DNA of 12,144 nucleotides from JAHFUI01 sp041485905 (GTDB lineage Bacteria > Acidobacteriota > Vicinamibacteria > Vicinamibacterales > CAVVIG01): contig JBGPKK010000141.1 in NCBI GenBank assembly GCA_041485905.1, positions 1 through 12,144 on the forward strand, read 5' to 3'. The translations under genes were made by a program, and so were the position numbers. The notes below the pieces were generated by a model. That model was not told where the DNA came from, did no database searches, and worked only from the letters and a program-made list of their open reading frames with translations. Positions 6,937-12,144 of this stretch are shown in pieces. Position 1 is the stretch's first letter. Each line of letters starts with the position of its first letter.

Positions 6937-8262
6937 TTACTTCCACACCCTGGCGACCGGCTTGCTCACCACATAGTCGGGATTGGCGCCCTGCTTCGGC
7001 CGGAATTTCTGCACGCGCCCGCTGTCCACTTCAGAGACATACAGATTGCCGTCCGGATCCACGCTCATGCCGTGGACGCCCCAGAGACCTCCTGCAAACG
7101 TGCCAAGCGTACCCCACGCATAGAGCAGGTGCCCCTGCTGGTCGTACTTCAGAAGCTTGTGCGTGCTGCGATCGAAGGTCCAGACGTTCCGATCGGCGCC
7201 GATGTACAGCAGATGGAGACTGGACGGATCCGCGTCGATTCTCCAGGCATAGAGGAACGTTCCGTTCTCGTCGAACACCTGGACGCGGTGATTGTTTCGA
7301 TCGTTGACGAACACGCGGCGGCTTGTCGGGTCCACGGCCACGCCGTGCACGTTGTTCATGTAATTGGGCCGCGTCTCGTTGGGCGGATTGCCTTTGATGC
7401 CCCACTGCATCAAGAACTTCCCGTTCTTGTCGAACTTCGCGACGCGCGTGCCGGTGTAGCCGTCCGAGACGAAGAACGTGCCGTCGGGCAGCCAATCGAT
7501 GAACGTGGGTCGATTGAAGTGCGTCGCATCGGCGCCCTCGGCCTCCGGCGTCCCGATTGTCTGCAGGAGCTTCTTGCCGTCGTTGGTGAACCGGTAGATC
7601 ACCTGCATGTTGTCATCGACGATCCACACATTCTTCTCGGGGTCGTACGGGCTGATGTAGACCGAGTGCGGCCGACGGAGCAGCTTGTCCCACTGGTCCC
7701 ACGTCTCGATGATGTTGCCGTTGGCGTCGGCCACGACGATGCAGTGCTCCCACTTCGCGTCGACGCCCAGCGTGCGGTACGGGGGACCTTTAATCCCAAT
7801 GGTGTCGTCTTTCCCCTCCCAGGCCGTCAGCCATTTCCTCGTGTCCTGATCCGTGCCGCCGACTCCGGGAAGAGAAGCTGACGTGGCGTCGCGCCACAAG
7901 CCCCCCACCGGGAAGCTGATGCTGGGCCCGAGCTGTGGCAGTAACGTCGCCCTCGGCGCGGCGATCTTCGGGAGCTCCCCACGAAAGAGCATGAACACGC
8001 GATTCGGGCTTTCCGCAAACACGCCCTGTCCTGCGCCGTAGGTCCATTTCTCGTTCCCGGGCAAGGTACTGATGTCCTTGGGCCAGCCCTTGACGACTTC
8101 ATAGGGACCCGTCAAGTCCTCGCTTCCTATAGCGCCCGGCACGGCCGCGAAGCCGCCGCGCGGATTCGACGTCTGTGCCGCGGTCCCGCGTTTGCTTTCC
8201 GACCACATCCCGACGCCGGCGCCAAGGGCGAACGTCACGAGCACCACAGCAACTGTACGCAT
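6937..8262 (-). CDS. Exported NHL-repeat six-bladed beta-propeller protein
   Basis: A 441-residue protein with an N-terminal hydrophobic signal or anchor (residues 1-19, MRTVAVVLVTFALGAGVG). From about residue 190 on there is a series of NHL/propeller blades: RPHSVYISPYDPEKNVWIVD, RPTFIDWLPDGTFFVSDGY, NNVHGVAVDPTSRRVFVNDR, LHLLYIGADRNVWTFDR and GVHGMSVDPDGNLYVSE. Each is followed by a xVxxFxxxGxxLxxWG strand pattern. This arrangement resembles the peptidyl-alpha-hydroxyglycine alpha-amidating-lyase-like propellers, but I cannot assign an activity. The start at 8262 is supported by GGGAGAG about 5 bases upstream. It is divergent from the SMP-30-like gene, with 128 bases between starts, and is followed after 16 bases by the DUF4440 remnant. 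Confidence 0.85.
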   Translation of the reverse strand: MRTVAVVLVTFALGAGVGMWSESKRGTAAQTSNPRGGFAAVPGAIGSEDLTGPYEVVKGWPKDISTLPGNEKWTYGAGQGVFAESPNRVFMLFRGELPKIAAPRATLLPQLGPSISFPVGGLWRDATSASLPGVGGTDQDTRKWLTAWEGKDDTIGIKGPPYRTLGVDAKWEHCIVVADANGNIIETWDQWDKLLRRPHSVYISPYDPEKNVWIVDDNMQVIYRFTNDGKKLLQTIGTPEAEGADATHFNRPTFIDWLPDGTFFVSDGYTGTRVAKFDKNGKFLMQWGIKGNPPNETRPNYMNNVHGVAVDPTSRRVFVNDRNNHRVQVFDENGTFLYAWRIDADPSSLHLLYIGADRNVWTFDRSTHKLLKYDQQGHLLYAWGTLGTFAGGLWGVHGMSVDPDGNLYVSEVDSGRVQKFRPKQGANPDYVVSKPVARVWK

Positions 8263-8300
8263 AGGTCTCTCCCATTCAGTGATCCACTGTTGCCCTGCTC

Positions 8301-8330
8301 GTTATATGCTGTCGTCCGCTGGGAACACAA
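8301..8330 (-). promoter_or_regulatory. Candidate sigma-70-like promoter for the NHL gene
   Basis: On the minus strand TTGTGT (8330-8325) is followed after 18 bases by TATAAC (8306-8301), placing the start of transcription roughly 30 bases before the NHL start codon. The -10 matches consensus at 5/6, the -35 only at 3/6. Confidence 0.3.
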
Positions 8331-8338
8331 CACTCGAT

Positions 8339-8371
8339 CATCTCCCGGCATCTCCCGGCCGCCTTGCCGGG
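8339..8371 (+). repeat. 10-base tandem repeat running into a perfect hairpin in the leader of the SMP-30-like gene
   Basis: CATCTCCCGG occurs twice head to tail (8339-8348, 8349-8358). The second copy supplies the left arm of an inverted repeat: CCCGGC 8354-8359, a six-base loop, and GCCGGG 8366-8371. The hairpin ends 5 bases before the Shine-Dalgarno GGAGGG at 8377, so it could affect translation. There is no T-tract on either side, so it is not a standard terminator. Confidence 0.6.
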
Positions 8372-8390
8372 TACTTGGAGGGCAGCGTTC

Positions 8391-9509
8391 ATGAGGTCAA
8401 AAAAAATCCTGACGATCGCTCTGTGTTTTCTGGGTTCGACCTTCGCGTTCGGCCAGGGCCAGGCGCCTAATTTGCCGCCGGCGCCGGCCAATCCGCCAGC
8501 GCCGTCCTTGCAGGCCGGGGCCGACCCCGGCTACGCAGATCTGATCGCGAAATGCAAGAACCCGCCTCCGGCCCGGGGCGCGCGCGGAGGCGGAGGCGCC
8601 GGAGCCCGGGGCGGCGCCGGCGCGCGCGGCGCTCAACCGCCGGCAGGGCCGAGGGATTATACGGTGACGGCAATCCCGGGCGTCATCGCCGCGGGACAGC
8701 CATGGAAGTTCGTCTGGCAGGAGGCCGGCAATAACGGCGACGGCATCGTCGGCACGAACGATGGCAGCTTGCTGATCGCGCAGAACGACAACAGCAAGGT
8801 CGTGAAGCTCGACAAAGACGGCAAGACTTCGGTCGTCTACTCGGACACGCATACCGGAGGCGCGCTCTCGATGAGCTCGAAGGGCGCCCTGTTTGTCGTG
8901 GAGCGGGGCCTGCACGAGGCCATCGTGCAGCTTGCGCCGCAGCGCAAGGTCCTGGCGGACAGCTACCAGGGCGATCCGATGGATTGCATCGGGGGGGGCA
9001 ACGACCTGGCGGCCGACAGCAAGGGCGGCGTGTACTTCACGATGGGCGGCGTCTATTACGCCAGTCCGAAAGGCGTCGTCACCAAGTACGGCGAGAATAT
9101 CGGCCCCAACGGGATCATCCTCAGCCCGAATGAGAAGATCCTCTACGTCACCAACGGCGCGACGCTCGCGGCCTTCGACGTCCAGCCCGACGGCTCGCTG
9201 ACCAACCAGCGCGAGTTCGCCAAGCTCGAAGGCGGCGGCGGCGGTGATGGCAGCACCATCGACGCGGCCGGGCGCATCTACGTCACGACGAACCCCGGTG
9301 TGCAGGTGATCGGCCCAGACGGCAAATACCTCGGCCTCATTCCCACGCCGCGCGGCGTCATCACCACGGCGTTCGGCGGCAAGGACAAGAAGACGCTGTT
9401 CATCCTCGCTCGAGGCGCGAAGGATGCGAGCGGCAACGAAGTCGCCAACGCCGCCCAGGTCTACGCGATCCAAACGATCGCGCAGGGCTACAAGGGCCGC
9501 GCCAAGTAA
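8391..9509 (+). CDS. Secreted SMP-30/gluconolactonase/LRE-like beta-propeller protein
   Basis: A 372-residue protein: signal peptide (residues 1-21, MRSKKILTIALCFLGSTFAFG), a Pro/Ala region, a Gly/Ala/Arg-only stretch (residues ~61-81, ARGARGGGGAGARGGAGARG), then a propeller from about residue 95. Family signatures are NGIILSPNEKILYVTN (240-255) and GDGSTIDAAGRIYVT (285-299). By order they suggest metal ligands Asn204 (GGNDLAAD), Asn240 (GPNGI) and Asp286. The first ligand of the family, Glu of an EGP motif, is not obvious; the region reads AGNNGDGIVG, perhaps with Asp117 in its place. Known relatives hydrolyse sugar lactones, but the substrate here is unknown. I chose ATG 8391 over upstream TTG 8364 because GGAGGG (8377-8382) lies 8 bases before it and the signal peptide then begins properly. 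Confidence 0.82.
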   Translation: MRSKKILTIALCFLGSTFAFGQGQAPNLPPAPANPPAPSLQAGADPGYADLIAKCKNPPPARGARGGGGAGARGGAGARGAQPPAGPRDYTVTAIPGVIAAGQPWKFVWQEAGNNGDGIVGTNDGSLLIAQNDNSKVVKLDKDGKTSVVYSDTHTGGALSMSSKGALFVVERGLHEAIVQLAPQRKVLADSYQGDPMDCIGGGNDLAADSKGGVYFTMGGVYYASPKGVVTKYGENIGPNGIILSPNEKILYVTNGATLAAFDVQPDGSLTNQREFAKLEGGGGGDGSTIDAAGRIYVTTNPGVQVIGPDGKYLGLIPTPRGVITTAFGGKDKKTLFILARGAKDASGNEVANAAQVYAIQTIAQGYKGRAK

Positions 9510-9544
9510 CGTTCGCGTCGCGGCGACCTTGATATCATCGCCGG

Positions 9545-10453
9545 ATGGCCGCCGCCCTCTACGCTCTGATCTGTCTGATCTGGGGGTCGACGTGGCTCGC
9601 GATTAAGGTCGGCTTGGTCGGAGTGCCGCCGTTCCTGGCCGCGGGCCTCCGGTTCCTGCTGTCGACTCTGCTCGTCGGCGTGGTGCTCGCCGCCCGGCGC
9701 AAGCGCTTCCAGCTCACCCGTGACGACAAGATCTGCGTGCTCTCCGTCGGCCTGCTCGTGTTCTGGCTCGACTACGCCGCCGTCTACTGGGCCGAGACGC
9801 GAATCTCGAGCGGACTCACGGCGATTCTGTTCTCCACGATGCCGCTCATGACGTCGTTCTTGAGCGCGTACTGGACGCGCAGCGAGACGCTCGGCGGCCG
9901 CAAGGTCGTCGGCATCCTGGTGGGCGTCTCGGGGACCGCGCTGCTCTTCTGGCCGCACGAGCGTCTGGGACTCCAGCAGGCGCTCGGGATGCTGGCTGCG
10001 CTCGCCGCGAGCTTGTGCGCCGCGATCAACCTCGTGACGATGAAGAAGCACGGCCACCACGGCGACCCGTTCGTGCTGAACTTCTTCGGCATGGGCCTCG
10101 GCACGGCGTGCCTGCTCGCCATGAGCGCCGCCACGGAGAGTTGGCCGGCCGTCGTCTGGAGCGAAAGTAACGTTCTGGCGCTCTGCTATCTTTCGGTTTT
10201 CGGCTCGGTGATCGCGTTCTCGTCCTACTATTACCTGATCAAGAAGATGGACGCGACCATCGTCAGCCTGAGCACGCTCATCATCCCGATCGTGGCACTG
10301 GCTCTGGGCCGCGGGTTCCTCCACGAGACGGTAACGACGATGGCCATCGCAGGCATCGCGACGATCCTAATCGGCGTCGCCGTGGCGATCGTGCCGGTTG
10401 CGAAGAGTCGACGGGCTGCTTCGGACCTTCTTACTCCCGTGGCTCGGCGTTGA
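9545..10453 (+). CDS. EamA/DMT-superfamily inner-membrane transporter
   Basis: A 302-residue, very hydrophobic protein with about ten membrane segments in two EamA halves. The first half opens ALYALICLIWGSTWLAIKVGL, the typical WGS(T/N) start of EamA domains, and includes ISSGLTAILFSTMPLMTSFLSA. The second half starts near residue 155 (LGMLAALAASLCAAINLVTMKK) and contains YLSVFGSVIAFSSYYYLIKKMDATIVSLSTLIIPIVALALG, also typical. Such carriers export amino acids or other small metabolites; the substrate cannot be told from sequence. The start lies 36 bases after the SMP-30-like gene, so the two may be co-transcribed, though no strong Shine-Dalgarno is visible. The last codons (VARR and stop) fall inside the short direct repeat at 10439-10493, suggesting that the natural C-terminus was altered by a rearrangement. 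Confidence 0.92.
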   Translation: MAAALYALICLIWGSTWLAIKVGLVGVPPFLAAGLRFLLSTLLVGVVLAARRKRFQLTRDDKICVLSVGLLVFWLDYAAVYWAETRISSGLTAILFSTMPLMTSFLSAYWTRSETLGGRKVVGILVGVSGTALLFWPHERLGLQQALGMLAALAASLCAAINLVTMKKHGHHGDPFVLNFFGMGLGTACLLAMSAATESWPAVVWSESNVLALCYLSVFGSVIAFSSYYYLIKKMDATIVSLSTLIIPIVALALGRGFLHETVTTMAIAGIATILIGVAVAIVPVAKSRRAASDLLTPVARR

Positions 10454-10493
10454 TACACGCTGTTGAAAGTCCGCCTGCGATCGGCGAACGGCA
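10439..10493 (-). repeat. Decayed duplicate of the 3' end of the DUF3106 gene (left repeat flanking the TA module)
   Basis: Bases 10468-10493 are identical to 11299-11324 (26/26). The adjacent GCTGTT also matches, with two mismatches between it and the identical block. Bases 10439-10460 match 11211-11232 at 18 of 22 positions. Relative to the intact copy, about 58 bases in the middle are missing. On the minus strand the piece still encodes LPFADRRRTFNS, the counterpart of MPFADRRRTLNS in the DUF3106 protein. It spans the transporter's stop codon and ends 4 bases before the toxin gene's stop. Confidence 0.8.
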
Positions 10494-10497
10494 ATGG

Positions 10498-10851
10498 TCA
10501 ATTTCCGAGTTCCGCAGCGATCTTCTGCAAACGCTCGAGTAGCGGTGGCACGTCACTGCGCGAGGTTCGCCACACTTCCCCAAGATTCACGTCGTCGTAG
10601 GCATGAATTAAGCGATCCCGCATCCCGGCGATGTCTTGCCACGGAACATCCGGGTGCTGGTCGCGAATGCCCGAAGAGAGTCGTTTGACGCCTTCTCCAA
10701 GTACGAGAATCTGATAGAGGGTAGCGAACCTCGTCTCAGCATTTTGGTAAAACGCCGATTCTTCAATGGGGTAGGTGAACGCGATGATTTGCCTGCATGC
10801 TTCAATGAGGTCGGCGATCGTCGCCATATCGCGAGACTCGTCAGGCGACAT
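10498..10851 (-). CDS. HEPN-domain (DUF86/HepT-like) ribonuclease toxin
   Basis: A 117-residue all-helical protein of the HepT/DUF86 HEPN family. The active-site motif Rx4HxY is present as R78-DRLI-H83-A-Y85. Arg and His are the RNase residues, and the Tyr is the residue that MntA-type antitoxins are known to modify with AMP groups in studied systems. Other family features are the N-terminal MATIADLIEACRQII helix and the VPWQDIAGMRDRLIHAYDDVNLGEVW block. It starts 11 bases inside the end of the nucleotidyltransferase gene without a clear Shine-Dalgarno, so it is translationally coupled to it. Base composition is low for this window: 91 of 180 G+C at 10681-10860, against 43 of 60 in the transporter at 10081-10140. 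This suggests horizontal acquisition. Its 3' end is convergent with the EamA gene. Confidence 0.9.
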   Translation of the reverse strand: MSPDESRDMATIADLIEACRQIIAFTYPIEESAFYQNAETRFATLYQILVLGEGVKRLSSGIRDQHPDVPWQDIAGMRDRLIHAYDDVNLGEVWRTSRSDVPPLLERLQKIAAELGN

Positions 10852-11158
10852 ATACAGGAACGGCGGATCCGAGAATCGCGTTCCTTCGAATCGCGTTGTG
10901 ACTTGCCTGGATCGCCTCGCGGCTAACCAATTCCGTTTTGCGGCCGAGCATGCCCGAAATCTCTCGTTCCATGCGGACGTGATCGAGAAGGCTCCACGCC
11001 GCGCTGGCGTCGAACGTTACCAATAGATCCACGTCACTATCGGGCCCGAAGTCTCCCCGGAGCATAGAGCCGAACAACTCCAGCTTGGCGATCTTCCAAC
11101 GTTCGCAGAATTCCTTCAGTAAGCCTTCCTCGACTGGAAGGCGTTGCATCAAAGCCAT
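10841..11158 (-). CDS. Minimal nucleotidyltransferase (MNT, MntA-like) antitoxin
   Basis: A 105-residue minimal nucleotidyltransferase. The core motif GS(x)10DxD is complete: G30-S31 in LELFGSMLRGDFGPDSDVDLL, with Asp42 and Asp44 as metal-binding residues. Glu76 in RKTELVSREAI is the likely third acidic residue. In characterised pairs, MntA neutralises HepT by adding AMP to its HxY tyrosine; here the partner gene overlaps by 11 bases and carries that tyrosine (Y85). The start at 11158 has GGGGAG 3 bases upstream, rather close; Met4 (11149) is an alternative. A likely promoter lies immediately upstream (11177-11206). Confidence 0.9.
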   Translation of the reverse strand: MALMQRLPVEEGLLKEFCERWKIAKLELFGSMLRGDFGPDSDVDLLVTFDASAAWSLLDHVRMEREISGMLGRKTELVSREAIQASHNAIRRNAILGSAVPVYVA

Positions 11159-11176
11159 GAACTCCCCGTGAGTACC

Positions 11177-11206
11177 AGGATAGCGCTCTCACCGAGCGGG
11201 CTTCAA
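11177..11206 (-). promoter_or_regulatory. Candidate promoter of the TA operon with an inverted repeat in its spacer
   Basis: On the minus strand TTGAAG (11206-11201, 4/6 to consensus) and TATCCT (11182-11177, 4/6) are separated by 18 bases, giving a start about 10 bases before the antitoxin's Shine-Dalgarno region. The -35 overlaps the DUF3106 stop codon. The spacer holds a perfect 5-base inverted repeat, CGCTC (11184-11188) and GAGCG (11194-11198), around a 5-base centre. It is placed where a repressor could act, or could be a weak hairpin ending the upstream transcript. Confidence 0.4.
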
Positions 11207-11667
11207 CGGAGTGGCTCCGCGTTGATGCGCGGGAACGACTCTCGCAGAAGCTGCATTTCGTCCGGCGAGAAGTTCTGACGTTCTTCTTCGCTGTTCAGAG
11301 TCCGCCTGCGATCGGCGAACGGCATCTGGCGCAAGCGCTGCAGCTCTTGACGTATCGCGACTCGCCGCGCGGGCGGTAGACGCTGTAGCATGTCCAATCG
11401 CCGGTTGGCCCTCTCCTGTTGCTCCGGCGGCAGGTTCTCGTAGCGCTGCAATTGCCGCTCGATCCGTTCGCGCCGCTCGGGGGGCAGCCTCGACAGGGCT
11501 TTCTGCCGCTCCTCGGGCGACAGTCTCAAGAAACGCTGTAACTGTAGGGGCGGGAGCGGGCGTTTCGCTCCGCCCTCCTTCCCTTCCTTCCCTTGCGCCG
11601 CTGCGGGGAATCCCTCACTGGACACGAACAGCAGGGTTACCACAGCGAAAAGGCAACGCAACAGCAT
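11203..11667 (-). CDS. Secreted DUF3106 helical-repeat protein
   Basis: A 154-residue exported protein. Residues 1-24 (MLLRCLFAVVTLLFVSSEGFPAAA) are a signal peptide, followed by a Gly/Lys linker. Residues 49-146 consist of an 18-residue repeat, each unit beginning with a Leu-Pro-Pro-Glu-like turn: LSPEERQKALSR (49), then units at 61 (LPPERRERI), 79 (LPPEQQERA), 97 (LPPARRVAI), 115 (MPFADRRRT) and 133 (FSPDEMQLL). This is the DUF3106 pattern, rich in Arg, Glu and Gln and predicted to be helical. Function is unknown to me; the composition recalls Spy/CpxP-like periplasmic helical proteins, but this is only analogy. It follows the anti-sigma gene by 25 bases on the same strand, so it is likely part of that extracytoplasmic stress operon. 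No strong Shine-Dalgarno precedes it. Confidence 0.85.
   Translation of the reverse strand: MLLRCLFAVVTLLFVSSEGFPAAAQGKEGKEGGAKRPLPPLQLQRFLRLSPEERQKALSRLPPERRERIERQLQRYENLPPEQQERANRRLDMLQRLPPARRVAIRQELQRLRQMPFADRRRTLNSEEERQNFSPDEMQLLRESFPRINAEPLR
11211..11324 (-). repeat. Intact 3' end of the DUF3106 gene that is duplicated at 10439-10493 (right repeat flanking the TA module)
   Basis: Two parts recur in the same orientation on the other side of the toxin-antitoxin genes: 11299-11324 (26/26) and 11211-11232 (18/22). Here they are continuous coding sequence for RRRTLNS... to the C-terminal INAEPLR, so this copy is the original. Confidence 0.8.
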
Positions 11668-11692
11668 GGGTGTTTATCTGCCGTGCTGCCGC

Positions 11693-12115
11693 TTATGAAG
11701 CCGGCGTCAGCATGTCCAGATCCTCCAAGGTCTGTTCTACCTGTTCGATGTCGACTTTATCGGTACGCATTTGCTTTGTCGAATCGGGCATGCGCACCAA
11801 CAATCCCACAACCAGAACCGCGGAGACCGCCGCCAAGGAAACCGCGGGCTTCCAGATTCTGATCCACCATTGAGTCGCCGCTTGTTCCCGTGCGATTCGC
11901 GCATACAACCGCGCGTCGAAGTTCGGCGATACGGGCGACGGCGTCCACCGGTCCAGCGTTTCCCAGACGTTACGTTGCGCTTCCACCAAACGCCGGCACT
12001 CGGCGCAGGCTTGGAAGTGCTGTTCGAATTCCGCCGCCCGAGCCGGTTCGAGCGTTTGGGCGCAGTAGTCTATGACGATCTCCGCGCTCTCCTTCCTTTT
12101 TATTGGACAATCCAT
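11693..12115 (-). CDS. Zinc-finger anti-sigma factor (transmembrane)
   Basis: A 140-residue protein with an N-terminal zinc-binding anti-sigma domain: His33-x3-Cys37-x2-Cys40 in EQHFQACAECRR, the zf-HC2/ZAS signature. One membrane helix follows at about residues 90-107 (PAVSLAAVSAVLVVGLLV), then a short outer tail with the acidic motif VEQTLEDLDML. It would hold an ECF sigma factor at the membrane until an envelope signal arrives. Start: ATG 12115 is 6 bases after GAGGGA (12127-12122); ATG 12121 would abut this motif, so the shorter form is preferred. The cognate sigma gene, usually directly upstream, would lie beyond the right edge; the sequence before the start is compatible with its end but too short to identify. 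The DUF3106 gene follows by 25 bases. Confidence 0.88.
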   Translation of the reverse strand: MDCPIKRKESAEIVIDYCAQTLEPARAAEFEQHFQACAECRRLVEAQRNVWETLDRWTPSPVSPNFDARLYARIAREQAATQWWIRIWKPAVSLAAVSAVLVVGLLVRMPDSTKQMRTDKVDIEQVEQTLEDLDMLTPAS

Positions 12116-12144
12116 GTTCATTCCCTCGTTTATGCCATATGCGC

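Noticed and set aside
8397..9473. Minus-strand open frame of 358 codons opposite the SMP-30-like gene
   Set aside because: The plus-strand frame has a signal peptide, Shine-Dalgarno and family motifs; the antisense frame has none.
10470..10493. Possible rho-independent terminator between the transporter and the toxin gene
   Set aside because: Only a weak CGCC/GGCG pairing without a T-tract; the sequence is better explained as the DUF3106 duplicate.
10231..10494. Small minus-strand frame starting MPFADRRRTFNS at the transporter end
   Set aside because: The first residues are the duplicated DUF3106 fragment and the rest is antisense to the transporter; it is a relic, not a gene.
12130..12144. 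End of an upstream sigma factor gene at the right edge (minus frame ending in TAA at 12132-12130)
   Set aside because: Only four codons would be visible, which is too little to support a gene call although the context makes it plausible.

Overview
The window (about 12 kb, GC-rich, mostly around 60-70% GC) looks like a chromosomal stretch from a soil-type Acidobacteriota, most likely of the Vicinamibacteria. I infer this from the high GC, a secreted 'DGKPDLSGVW' protein, several exported beta-propeller proteins, a DUF4440 remnant, and an anti-sigma/DUF3106 pair. I could not run any taxonomic search.

Layout. (1) 1-4165, plus strand: the C-terminal part of a methylenetetrahydrofolate reductase, probably the back half of a fused homocysteine methyltransferase/MTHFR, followed 18 bases later by full-length cobalamin-dependent methionine synthase metH. 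Together they make methyl-THF and use it to methylate homocysteine. (2) 4141-5645, minus strand: a two-gene redox unit of a four-helix membrane cytochrome b and a Tat-exported sulfite-oxidase-fold molybdoenzyme. The genes overlap at ATGATG, and the molybdoenzyme runs 25 bases tail-to-tail into metH. (3) 5757-9509: secreted proteins. These are a PDLSGVW-type protein (plus), a broken DUF4440 gene (minus, frameshifted and internally deleted), an NHL beta-propeller (minus) and, divergent from it, an SMP-30/gluconolactonase-like propeller (plus). (4) 9545-10453, plus: an EamA/DMT-family transporter. (5) 10498-11158, minus: a compact nucleotidyltransferase/HEPN (MntA/HepT type) toxin-antitoxin pair of visibly lower GC. 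(6) 11203-12121, minus: a zinc-finger anti-sigma factor followed by a secreted DUF3106 helical-repeat protein. The matching sigma factor would be expected just beyond the right edge.

The most interesting observation is that the toxin-antitoxin pair lies between two direct copies of the 3' end of the DUF3106 gene. The intact copy is at 11211-11324. The other, shortened by about 58 bases, is at 10439-10493 and fills the gap between the transporter and the toxin gene. They share a 26-base perfect match plus an 18/22 match that includes the transporter's stop codon. This looks like the footprint of acquisition of a small TA cassette at the end of a gene, with duplication of that end. No integrase or transposase, tRNA, rRNA or CRISPR array was seen.
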